Source of the DNA: an uncultured Ruminococcus sp.
GTDB lineage: Bacteria > Bacillota > Clostridia > Oscillospirales > CAG-272
Assembly: GCA_902783705.1 (NCBI GenBank)
Contig: CACZSA010000094.1
Location: 1-16,845, forward strand
DNA: 16,845 bases
Direction: 5' to 3'
The stretch's first letter is position 1. Every line of letters begins with the position of its first letter. The notes below the pieces were generated by a model that saw only the letters and a list, made by a program, of their open reading frames with translations, was not told the origin of the DNA and did not search any database. Position numbers and translations under genes: made by a program. Shown one piece after another: positions 7,540-14,436 of the stretch.

Positions 7540-9822
7540 ATGATTATGTGTTCAAGATGCCACAAGCGTGTGGCAGTCATCTTCCTCCGCACCATCAAGG
7601 ACGGCGCGGAAACGCAGGACGGATTCTGCATCAAGTGCGCGCGGGAGCTCGGGATCAAGACGATCGACGACATGATCGCGCAGACGGGACTGGACGACGA
7701 GACGATCGAGCGCCTCAACGGCGACATGCTCTCCATGATGGAGAACGGCGATTTCCCGAACAATCCCGAAAACGCCGACGGGCGCGCGCCGCTCTTCAAT
7801 TTCTCCAAACTCATGGGAGAGGAGCAGAAGAGCGAGCGGAAAAAGAAAAAGTCCGACAAGAAGGACGAGCCGGAGGAGCCGGAATACCGCTATCTCTCGA
7901 CCTACACGACCAATCTGACGGAACGCGCGCGGGCGGGCAAGCTCGACCGGATCGTCGGGCGGGACCGCGAGATGGAGCGCGTGATCCAGATCCTCAGCCG
8001 CCGTCAGAAGAACAATCCGTGCCTGATCGGCGAGCCGGGCGTCGGCAAAACGGCGATCGCGGAGGCGCTGGCCCAGCGGATCGCGGACGGGCAGGTGCCG
8101 TACAAGCTGAAAAACGTGGACGTATGCCTCGTGGATCTGACCGCGCTCGTGGCGGGGACGCAGTTCCGGGGGCAGTTTGAGTCGCGCGTGCAGGGACTCT
8201 TGAAGGACGTGACGGAGCGCGGCAACGTGATCCTCGTGATCGACGAGGTCCACAACATCGTGGGCGTGGGCGACGCCGAGGGATCGATGAACGCGGCGAA
8301 CATCCTCAAGCCCGCGCTCTCCCGCGGCGAGATCCAGATCATCGGCGCGACGACCCTGACGGAATACCGGAAGTACATCGAGAAGGACACGGCCCTCGAG
8401 CGCCGCTTCCAGCCCGTGATGGTGAACGAGCCGTCCGTGGCGGACACGGTGGAGATCCTGCGCGGGATCAAGAAATACTACGAGGACTACCACGGCGTGA
8501 AGATCGCGGATGCGCTGCTTGAGACAGCGGCGTCGCTGTCCGAGCGGTACATCACGGACCGGTATCTGCCGGACAAGGCGATTGACCTGATCGACGAGGC
8601 GGCGGCGCACATCGCGGTGAACTCGCCCGAGCTGGCGGAGCGTCACGAGCTGGCGGACCGCCGCGCCGAGGTGGAGCGCGAGCAGGCGGATCTCGAGAAC
8701 GAGATCAACGCGGGTGACGCGGCGAAGGACGATCCCGCCGTCGTGGAGGAGCGGTACAAGCGCCTCGCGGATCTGAAGGCGGAGGAGCTGCGCGTGGACA
8801 AGCGCCTGCGGTACCTCGACGAGCTGTGCGGGAACATCCGCATGAAGGAGGGGGACCTCGCGGACGTGATCGAGATCTGGACGGGCGTCCCGGCCTCGAC
8901 CATCGCGGAGAGCGAATACGAAAAGCTCGAGCGGCTCGACGAGCGTCTCCGTGCGCGGATCGTCGGGCAGGACGAGGCGGTCGACGCGGTGGCGAGAGCG
9001 GTCCGGCGCGGACGGGTCGGCGTGTCGTACAAGCGCAAGCCGGTGTCGTTCATTTTTGCGGGACCGACGGGCGTGGGCAAGACGGAGCTCGTGAAGGTGC
9101 TGGCGGCGGATCTCTTCTCGTCGCCGGAGACCCTGATCCGGCTCGACATGAGCGAATTCATGGACAAGTTCTCGGTGAGCCGTCTCGTGGGTTCGCCTCC
9201 GGGCTACGTGGGCTACGACGACGCGGGCCAGCTGACGGAGAAGATCCGCCGGCGTCCGTATTCGGTGATCCTCTTCGACGAGATCGAGAAGGCGCACCCG
9301 GATGTGATGAACATCCTGCTCCAGATTCTGGACGACGGGATCATCACGGACTCGCACGGCAAGCAGGTGGATTTCACGAACACGATCATCGTGATGACGA
9401 CGAATGCGGGGAGCACGTACGCGCAGAACAAGCCGGGCTTTACGTCGAACCCGAAGGGGCTGACGGAGGACAAGACGAAGCGCGCGCTCGAGGACTTCCT
9501 GCGGCCCGAATTCCTCAACCGCGTGGACGAGATCATCACGTTCAACGCGCTGACGGAGGAGAATTTCCGCGGGATCGCCGCGCTGATGCTCGGGGATCTG
9601 AAGGCGCTGCTCGAAAAGAAGGGCATCGCGGCGGAATTCACGGACGCGGCGCGGGATACGGTGGCGGAGAAGTCCTACTCGGCGAAGTACGGCGCGCGGA
9701 ACATGCGGCGGTACATCCAGGTGGAGATCGAGGACCGGATCGCGGAGAAGATGATCGCGTCGCGCGGGGAGCTGACGTCGATAAAGATCGACGCGCGCGA
9801 CGGGAAGATCGTGGTGGAGTGA
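7540..9822 (+). CDS. ClpE-like ATP-dependent Clp protease ATPase subunit with N-terminal zinc finger
   Basis: A 760-residue HSP100 unfoldase with two AAA+ rings that would thread substrates into ClpP. The N-terminus has a zinc-binding Cys4 knuckle (Cys4, Cys7, Cys30, Cys33) in place of the usual Clp N-domain, as in ClpE. A charged Lys/Glu linker follows (about 94-112). Ring 1 has Walker A GEPGVGKT (164-171), Walker B Asp235/Glu236 and arginine fingers Arg288/Arg289. A short UVR-like coiled-coil middle domain (about 361-430) resembles ClpC/ClpE rather than ClpB. Ring 2 has Walker A GPTGVGKT (508-515), Walker B Asp580/Glu581 and FLNRVDEI with Arg661. The ClpP-docking tripeptide position reads Pro-Gly-Phe (632-634). 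Starts at 7540 or 7546 are both possible; AGGG at 7525-7528 favours 7540. No CtsR or McsAB genes are nearby. ClpC-type naming would also be acceptable. Confidence 0.9.
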   Translation: MIMCSRCHKRVAVIFLRTIKDGAETQDGFCIKCARELGIKTIDDMIAQTGLDDETIERLNGDMLSMMENGDFPNNPENADGRAPLFNFSKLMGEEQKSERKKKKSDKKDEPEEPEYRYLSTYTTNLTERARAGKLDRIVGRDREMERVIQILSRRQKNNPCLIGEPGVGKTAIAEALAQRIADGQVPYKLKNVDVCLVDLTALVAGTQFRGQFESRVQGLLKDVTERGNVILVIDEVHNIVGVGDAEGSMNAANILKPALSRGEIQIIGATTLTEYRKYIEKDTALERRFQPVMVNEPSVADTVEILRGIKKYYEDYHGVKIADALLETAASLSERYITDRYLPDKAIDLIDEAAAHIAVNSPELAERHELADRRAEVEREQADLENEINAGDAAKDDPAVVEERYKRLADLKAEELRVDKRLRYLDELCGNIRMKEGDLADVIEIWTGVPASTIAESEYEKLERLDERLRARIVGQDEAVDAVARAVRRGRVGVSYKRKPVSFIFAGPTGVGKTELVKVLAADLFSSPETLIRLDMSEFMDKFSVSRLVGSPPGYVGYDDAGQLTEKIRRRPYSVILFDEIEKAHPDVMNILLQILDDGIITDSHGKQVDFTNTIIVMTTNAGSTYAQNKPGFTSNPKGLTEDKTKRALEDFLRPEFLNRVDEIITFNALTEENFRGIAALMLGDLKALLEKKGIAAEFTDAARDTVAEKSYSAKYGARNMRRYIQVEIEDRIAEKMIASRGELTSIKIDARDGKIVVE

Positions 9823-10033
9823 TCTGGCGCTGCCGCGAAGCGTCCCGGGCGGTGCCCGGAGACAGATGGCGAGCTCACCTTCGGCAAGCTCGCGGAACAA
9901 GCCGTTCAGTCTTTCTCTTGAACGTGTCCGCAGAATTATTCGTTCCATTTCAGCTTGCTAAAACCAGCTGGACTCCACCCCTACCTCGGGTACAACCTCA
10001 TGTATGAATCGGAAGCGTTGTTCAATGGGGGCT
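9823..10033. other. Intergenic region after the ClpE-like gene: hairpins, no confident gene
   Basis: Just after the stop there is a 6-bp stem (9845-9850 with 9854-9859, loop GGT) and a 7-bp stem (9869-9875 GCGAGCT with 9887-9893 AGCTCGC). Neither is followed by a T-tract. A short open stretch from 9962 to TAA at 10034-10036 has protein-like composition (ending MYESEALFNGG) but begins directly after an in-frame stop, so it may be a degraded gene remnant. The base composition is less GC-rich than the flanking genes. I see no promoter I would defend. Confidence 0.4.
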
Positions 10034-10111
10034 AAACGGTGTCATACAAGGATTACATGGCCTCACCATGTTTGTTGAGCGGATAGCTTTGAAATCTGCT
10101 CAACGCCGTTT
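10034..10111 (+). other. Possible structured RNA: three-way junction
   Basis: Three helices nest neatly. P1 pairs 10034-10041 (AAACGGTG) with 10104-10111 (CGCCGTTT), one wobble. P2 pairs 10055-10060 (ACATGG) with 10066-10071 (CCATGT), loop CCTCA. P3 pairs 10075-10084 (TTGAGCGGAT) with 10094-10103 (ATCTGCTCAA), one wobble. P3 abuts P1 directly. An alternative 7-bp helix, 10002-10008 (TGTATGA) with 10042-10048 (TCATACA), would enclose the P1 5' strand and so compete with or knot against P1. I cannot match it to a known RNA family. It may be a small RNA, a leader element of the downstream gene, or the end of a decayed mobile element. Confidence 0.35.
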
Positions 10112-10119
10112 CGTCCTTT

Positions 10120-10174
10120 CATTCATCATTCATAATTCTTAATTCTTAATTCGTAATTCATCATTCATCATTCG
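10120..10174. repeat. AT-rich short-repeat array upstream of the pseudo-ATPase gene
   Basis: Four consecutive 7-base units TAATTCN occupy 10133-10160. They are flanked by two copies of the 13-base sequence ATTCATCATTCAT at 10121-10133 and 10156-10168. The composition contrasts sharply with the GC-rich surroundings. Similar short AT-rich strings of this kind occur between genes in many gut bacteria. It ends four bases before the ribosome binding site of the next gene, so it would lie in its leader. Confidence 0.75.
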
Positions 10175-10177
10175 TCC

Positions 10178-10182
10178 GGAGG
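10178..10182 (+). promoter_or_regulatory. Ribosome binding site GGAGG for the pseudo-ATPase gene
   Basis: GGAGG lies seven bases before the ATG at 10190. It fixes the start and shows that the gene is equipped for efficient translation, which argues against it being a dead relic. Confidence 0.8.
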
Positions 10183-10189
10183 CCCTTTC

Positions 10190-13033
10190 ATGAATCTTTC
10201 CAACTCCTGGCACCTGCTCGACAACGGGGAGGTGCTCCGGCTCCTTGGGTCGGATATGTATCAGGGCCTCTCGTCGAAGGAGGCGAAAAAGCGGCGCCGC
10301 GCGTCCGGTTCCAATTCCGTCTGGCACGTGAAGCGGACGCCAGCCGGGGAGATCGCGCTCTCCGCCCTTTTCGATCTCCCGACGCTGCTGCTCACCGTGA
10401 GCGCGGGGGCCGCCGCCGTCTTCGACAAACGCTTCGAAGCGGGCGCGATCGCCGCCGTTCTCGCCGCGGGCGCCCTGATGCGGACAGCCGCCGCTGTGCG
10501 CGCGAACCGGATCCTCGAGGATCTCGCCCGCGAGCGCATCCCGCATTCCTCGGTCATCCGCGACGGTCGCATCCACCTTCTTCCCGCCGGGGAGATCGTG
10601 CCGGGCGACATCATTTTCCTCGAGCCGGGCGACACCGTTCCCTGCGACGGGCGGGTCATGACGGGCGAGGACGCCGTCGTCAGCGAGCGCGGGATCACCG
10701 AGAACAGTCTTCCGGTTCACAAATTCAACACGGTCATCGCGACCGACGCGGAGAGCGGGGAGATCCCCTGCGAATTCCGCTCGAACATGCTCTTCGCCGG
10801 GTCCCTCGTTCTGTCCGGGTCCGTGCGCATCGCCGCGACCGCCTGCGGGGAGGACACGCTTGTCTCCATGAAGCAGGGCGGCGTGACGATCGAAGCGGAG
10901 CACAATTTCCCGCTCGTCGAACGGCTGCGCAAGTCGGGACGGGCGGTCAGCCTCTCCATGCTCGCGGCGGTGCTGGTGCTGACGGTTCTGTCGATCTTTG
11001 TCGGCGACGGGATGGCCCTGCCGGACGTGTTCCTCTGCACGATGGCGATGGCGGTCGCGGCGATGAGCGAATTCATGCCCGCCGTGGCCTCGATCATTCT
11101 GGCCTCCGCCGTGCGCGACGCCGCCTCGGGGAGGGAGCCGACCGGATGGCTCGACGCCGTGAAGAGACGCCTCCTCGGCGCGAAGGCCGCGGTGACGGGG
11201 GAGGAACGCGAGGAGCGGGGATGCCGGGCCGTCTTCCGCGATCCTGCGCGGATGGAGGAGGTCGCGTACCCGGACGCCGTCGTGTTCTGCGGCGCGGATT
11301 ACTTCAAATCGGGCAACGCGGAGCTCCTCGCTTACCGCTTCCGCGGGACCTACACCGGGATCGACGAGGAGGGCGGGGATCCGTCGGAGCTGCTGACCCT
11401 CGCGCTTGCCGCAGCCTCCCAGACCGCCGTGCGCGCGCGTCCGCGGGACGATGAACGGCGCACATCGGGAAGGCGTTCCGGATCGCACAGAGCGGCGGGA
11501 CGCGCGGCCCTCGTTTCCATCGCGGCGGACGCCTGCGCGCACCGTACGGGCAAGCCGCTCGGACCCGGGCTCACGCAGGCGGATCACCGGGATTCGACGG
11601 ACCGGCTCGCGATGAACTGCGAGATCTCCCTTGTCTGGGATGGCGGCGAGCTCTGGGCGGTGGCGTGCGGCGCGATCCAGGACGTTCTGGCGTGCTGCTC
11701 GACCGTCGAGACGGCGGACGGGACCGTGCCGCTGACGGACGATGAAAAGAAAAAATATTTCGCGGAGGCGGCGGCGCTCGAGTTCGGCGGGGCGCGGGTG
11801 CTGGCGGTGTCGAGGCGGACGTCTCCCTATCCGCAGCTCAACCGTCTCGCGGTCCTGACGCAGGCGATGAGCTTCACGGGGTTCTTTGCCGTCGCGCTGG
11901 AGCCGGAGGCGGGGGCGCGAGAGAGCATTGCCTGCCTCAAGGAGAGCGGCGCGCGTCCGATCCTCTTCACGGAGACGCCGGACGAGGACCGCTACTACTG
12001 CCGCCGGATCGGACTTTTCGACCGGGACACGCAGGTGATCCCGTTTGCCGAGTGGAACGCGATCCGCGCGAAGGAGATCCTCTCCGACCGGGACAACGCC
12101 AAGCGAGGCCTGATCGTGTCCTTCGAGGACATCGGCGACCACTATCTCGGCGGCGCGTTCGTGCAGGCCATGACGGCCCTCGGCGCGGCGGACGGGGAAG
12201 CGGTGATCGCGGCGGTCGGACGGGAGGCATGGGACGCGGGCGCGCTCGGACGTGCGGACTACGGCCTCGCCGTGAGCCGCTCGAAGACGCGGGCGGTCCC
12301 GGACGCGCTTGCCCGGAACGCGGCGGCGGTGATCTACCCGGATGCCGGATGCGCGGCGGGCTTCGGCGGTCTGGACGGCGTCGTGCTGTCCGCGCGGACG
12401 GCTCAGCGGGTGCTCACGAACACCGAGGCGGCGAAATTCTATCTGACGGCCTCGCAGTGCGCGCGGCTGCTCACGGTCCTCGCGGCGATCCTCGGCTGGA
12501 TCCCGCTGCTCGGGGCGGTGTTCCTCCTCGTATGGGGGCTGATCTTCGACTTCGCGGCGATGCTCGTGCAGGCGTTCGACCGGACCGGACGTTCGCCCCG
12601 GAAGCGTCCCCGCGGCAAAGAGGTGGAGAGCGCGGACCGGCGGCGCACGCTGTGGGCGATCGTGTCGGGGATCCTCTGGGGTCTTCCGCTCGCCGCCCTG
12701 CCGATCCTCTTCCGTTTTGCGCCGGGGCTGAACGAGCTCTGGACGGCGGAGAGCGCGCGGGCGATGCTGTCCTCGGCGGCGATTCTGTCGGGGCTGGCAT
12801 TCTCGGCGGAATGCGGCGCGGAGGGAAGCCTCTTCGCAAAGCGGGAATTCAACCTCGCGCAGGCGGTATTTGCGCTCACGTCGGCCCTGTTCGCCGTGTG
12901 GATCCTCTTCACCGGCACGGGCGCGGCGGCGGTCGGGGGACTCCCCTGCGGACCGGAAGGCCTCTGCGCCGTCCTTCCCGCGGCGTGCGTCCTGCTGGCG
13001 GCGGAGATCCGGAAGGCCGTGCAGAAAAAGTAA
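10190..13033 (+). CDS. P-type ATPase-like protein lacking the catalytic motifs (putative pseudo-ATPase)
   Basis: A 947-residue protein with the layout of a P2-type cation ATPase: N-terminal cation-ATPase segment (about 5-50), M1/M2 (about 55-104), actuator domain (about 115-235), M3/M4 (about 252-308), P and N domains (about 360-735) and a C-terminal membrane bundle (about 750-940). Every catalytic signature is altered. TGES reads TENS (170-173). The DKTGT phosphorylation site is replaced by the region FCGADYFKSGN (366-376). KGAP reads CGAI (493-496), DPPR reads EPEA (571-574), and TGD reads TET (594-596). TGDGxNDxPAL reads VGREAWDAGAL (676-686), keeping only the second Asp. About 30 extra residues lie between M4 and the P domain. 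Phosphoenzyme formation should be impossible. The frame is open and the composition matches its neighbours, so it looks maintained. Function unknown; a sensor, chaperone or regulatory partner of a real pump is conjecture. Confidence 0.85.
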   Translation: MNLSNSWHLLDNGEVLRLLGSDMYQGLSSKEAKKRRRASGSNSVWHVKRTPAGEIALSALFDLPTLLLTVSAGAAAVFDKRFEAGAIAAVLAAGALMRTAAAVRANRILEDLARERIPHSSVIRDGRIHLLPAGEIVPGDIIFLEPGDTVPCDGRVMTGEDAVVSERGITENSLPVHKFNTVIATDAESGEIPCEFRSNMLFAGSLVLSGSVRIAATACGEDTLVSMKQGGVTIEAEHNFPLVERLRKSGRAVSLSMLAAVLVLTVLSIFVGDGMALPDVFLCTMAMAVAAMSEFMPAVASIILASAVRDAASGREPTGWLDAVKRRLLGAKAAVTGEEREERGCRAVFRDPARMEEVAYPDAVVFCGADYFKSGNAELLAYRFRGTYTGIDEEGGDPSELLTLALAAASQTAVRARPRDDERRTSGRRSGSHRAAGRAALVSIAADACAHRTGKPLGPGLTQADHRDSTDRLAMNCEISLVWDGGELWAVACGAIQDVLACCSTVETADGTVPLTDDEKKKYFAEAAALEFGGARVLAVSRRTSPYPQLNRLAVLTQAMSFTGFFAVALEPEAGARESIACLKESGARPILFTETPDEDRYYCRRIGLFDRDTQVIPFAEWNAIRAKEILSDRDNAKRGLIVSFEDIGDHYLGGAFVQAMTALGAADGEAVIAAVGREAWDAGALGRADYGLAVSRSKTRAVPDALARNAAAVIYPDAGCAAGFGGLDGVVLSARTAQRVLTNTEAAKFYLTASQCARLLTVLAAILGWIPLLGAVFLLVWGLIFDFAAMLVQAFDRTGRSPRKRPRGKEVESADRRRTLWAIVSGILWGLPLAALPILFRFAPGLNELWTAESARAMLSSAAILSGLAFSAECGAEGSLFAKREFNLAQAVFALTSALFAVWILFTGTGAAAVGGLPCGPEGLCAVLPAACVLLAAEIRKAVQKK

Positions 13034-13045
13034 GAAGGAATAACG

Positions 13046-13091
13046 AAACGGTCGTGAAGCTGTATGGAATGTACAGCCGCACGACCGTTTT
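13046..13091. terminator. Bidirectional intrinsic terminator between convergent genes
   Basis: An 11-bp outer stem (13046-13056, AAACGGTCGTG, with 13080-13090, CACGACCGTTT) continues through a small internal loop into a 6-bp inner stem (13059-13064 with 13072-13077), loop TGGAATG. The plus strand continues as TCACTTTC and the minus-strand exit is also T-containing (CGTTATTCCTTC). The position between two converging stop codons (13033 and 13106) supports termination in both directions. Confidence 0.85.
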
Positions 13092-13105
13092 CACTTTCAC
13101 TCTAT

Positions 13106-14374
13106 TTATCCTTCGTTCTTCATCCTCTCCGCCTCTCTCGCTGCGGACAGCATGAGCTTCAGGCGGTTTTCCTGATTCACCGCGGAGGTGCCGGGGTCGT
13201 AGTCGATCGCCACGATGTTCGCGCCGGGGATCGCCTCCTTGATCGGCTTCATCATGCCCTTGCCGCAGATGTGGTTCGGCAGGCATCCGAACGGCTGAGT
13301 GCAGACGATGTTCATCACGCCGGAATCGCAGAGCTCCAGCATCTCCGCCGAGAGGAGCCACCCCTCGCCCATCTTCGTGCCGTAGCCGATGAAGTCCTTC
13401 GTCAGGGCCATCGTGTGGTCGAACGGCGTCATCGGGCGGAAGGTCCCCTCGTCCCGGATCGCCGCGATCAGGTCCCGCTGCTTCGAGAGGAGGAACCGGT
13501 ACGCGACCCGGCTGAGCAGATACTTCGTCCGTGAGTGCGTCTTCGGGTAGAGCTTGTAGTCCATGATCCCGTTGCAGACGCAGTAGTTGAAGAAGTCGAG
13601 CAGGCCCGGCACCACGACCTCCGCGCCCTCGGACTGGAGGAATTTTTCGAGCCCGTTGTTCCCGAGCGGGGAGAATTTCACGTAGATCTCCCCGACGATC
13701 CCGACCCGCACGGCGTCCGGACGCGCGACGCGGGGGATCGCCGCGAAGTCCCGCACGATCGCGGCATAGTTCTTCTTGATATGTCCGTAGCGGATCGTCC
13801 TTTTCGAGAGCTCGCCGACGAGGGTCTCCGTCCAGCGCGCGCAGAGGGCGTCCGCCGCGCCTTTCTCCGCCTCATAGGGGCGCACCTGATTGGAGAGGGC
13901 CATCATGAGGTCGCCGTAGAGGACACCGTAGGCCATACGGTGGTAGAGCGGGATGGAGTTTTGGAAGCCCGGGTGCTTCTCGATCCCCGCGAGGGAGAGC
14001 GGGATCACCGGAACATAGGGCATCCCCGCGTTCTCGAGCGCCTTGCGCATCAGGGACACGTAGTTCGACGCCCGGCACCCGCCGCCCGTCTGGAAGAGCA
14101 TCAAGGCGCACTTGTGCGGGTCGTATTTTCCCGAGAAGAGCGCGTCGAGCATCTGCCCGATCACGAGGATCGCGGGGTAGCAGGTGTCGTTGTGGACATA
14201 TTTCTGCCCGGTCTCCGCGATTTGCGGCCCGGTGGTCTCGAGCAGGACGACCCGGTAGCCGTCGTTCTCGAGAATGCGCTTCACCAGCTTGAAATGGATG
14301 GGAAGCATGTTCGGGATGAGAATCGTATGGGTCGATTTCATCTCCGCCGTGAACTGGACGTAATTCTGGTTCAT
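13106..14374 (-). CDS. 2-hydroxyacyl-CoA dehydratase activase-related protein, C-terminal part (COG3581-like)
   Basis: This 422-residue protein matches the last third of the ~1400-residue clostridial 2-hydroxyacyl-CoA dehydratase activase-related proteins. The conserved phrases are VQFTAEMKSTHTILIPNM (6-23), HNDTCYPAILVIGQ with Cys65, FQTGGGCRASNY with Cys100, and near the end CTQPFGCLPNHICGKG with Cys358, Cys364 and Cys370. The conserved cysteines suggest an iron-sulfur cluster. In the well-studied dehydratases an ATP-driven activator injects a low-potential electron into a [4Fe-4S] dehydratase; for this large form the substrate is unknown. It begins 62 bases after the upstream half, in a different frame, with no clear Shine-Dalgarno; GGATCCGCCAGGCGGGTTCC in the gap can form a small stem. 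Probably cotranscribed with the gene upstream. The start at 14374 is the only ATG before the conserved block. Confidence 0.85.
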   Translation of the reverse strand: MNQNYVQFTAEMKSTHTILIPNMLPIHFKLVKRILENDGYRVVLLETTGPQIAETGQKYVHNDTCYPAILVIGQMLDALFSGKYDPHKCALMLFQTGGGCRASNYVSLMRKALENAGMPYVPVIPLSLAGIEKHPGFQNSIPLYHRMAYGVLYGDLMMALSNQVRPYEAEKGAADALCARWTETLVGELSKRTIRYGHIKKNYAAIVRDFAAIPRVARPDAVRVGIVGEIYVKFSPLGNNGLEKFLQSEGAEVVVPGLLDFFNYCVCNGIMDYKLYPKTHSRTKYLLSRVAYRFLLSKQRDLIAAIRDEGTFRPMTPFDHTMALTKDFIGYGTKMGEGWLLSAEMLELCDSGVMNIVCTQPFGCLPNHICGKGMMKPIKEAIPGANIVAIDYDPGTSAVNQENRLKLMLSAAREAERMKNEG

Positions 14375-14436
14375 GATGATCGCTTGTTTTGCCGGAACCC
14401 GCCTGGCGGATCCCGTTTATCATTGTTCGTCTATGT

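Noticed and set aside
7552..9948. Very long minus-strand open frame opposite the ClpE-like gene
   Set aside because: The plus strand encodes unmistakable AAA+ motifs. The reverse frame is Arg/His/Leu-rich and patternless, a typical high-GC antisense artefact.
9823..10189. tmRNA, 6S RNA or group II intron end in the intergenic gap
   Set aside because: I could not find the tmRNA acceptor end, a 6S-like central bubble with long flanking stems, or a domain V hairpin.
10139..12142. Long minus-strand open frame opposite the pseudo-ATPase gene
   Set aside because: The plus frame aligns to P-type ATPases throughout and has a ribosome binding site; the reverse frame matches nothing I recognise.
10190..13033. 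P-type ATPase gene as a decaying pseudogene
   Set aside because: There are no stops or frameshifts over 947 codons, composition matches the neighbours, and there is a good ribosome binding site. The losses are concentrated at catalytic positions, which fits a repurposed protein better.
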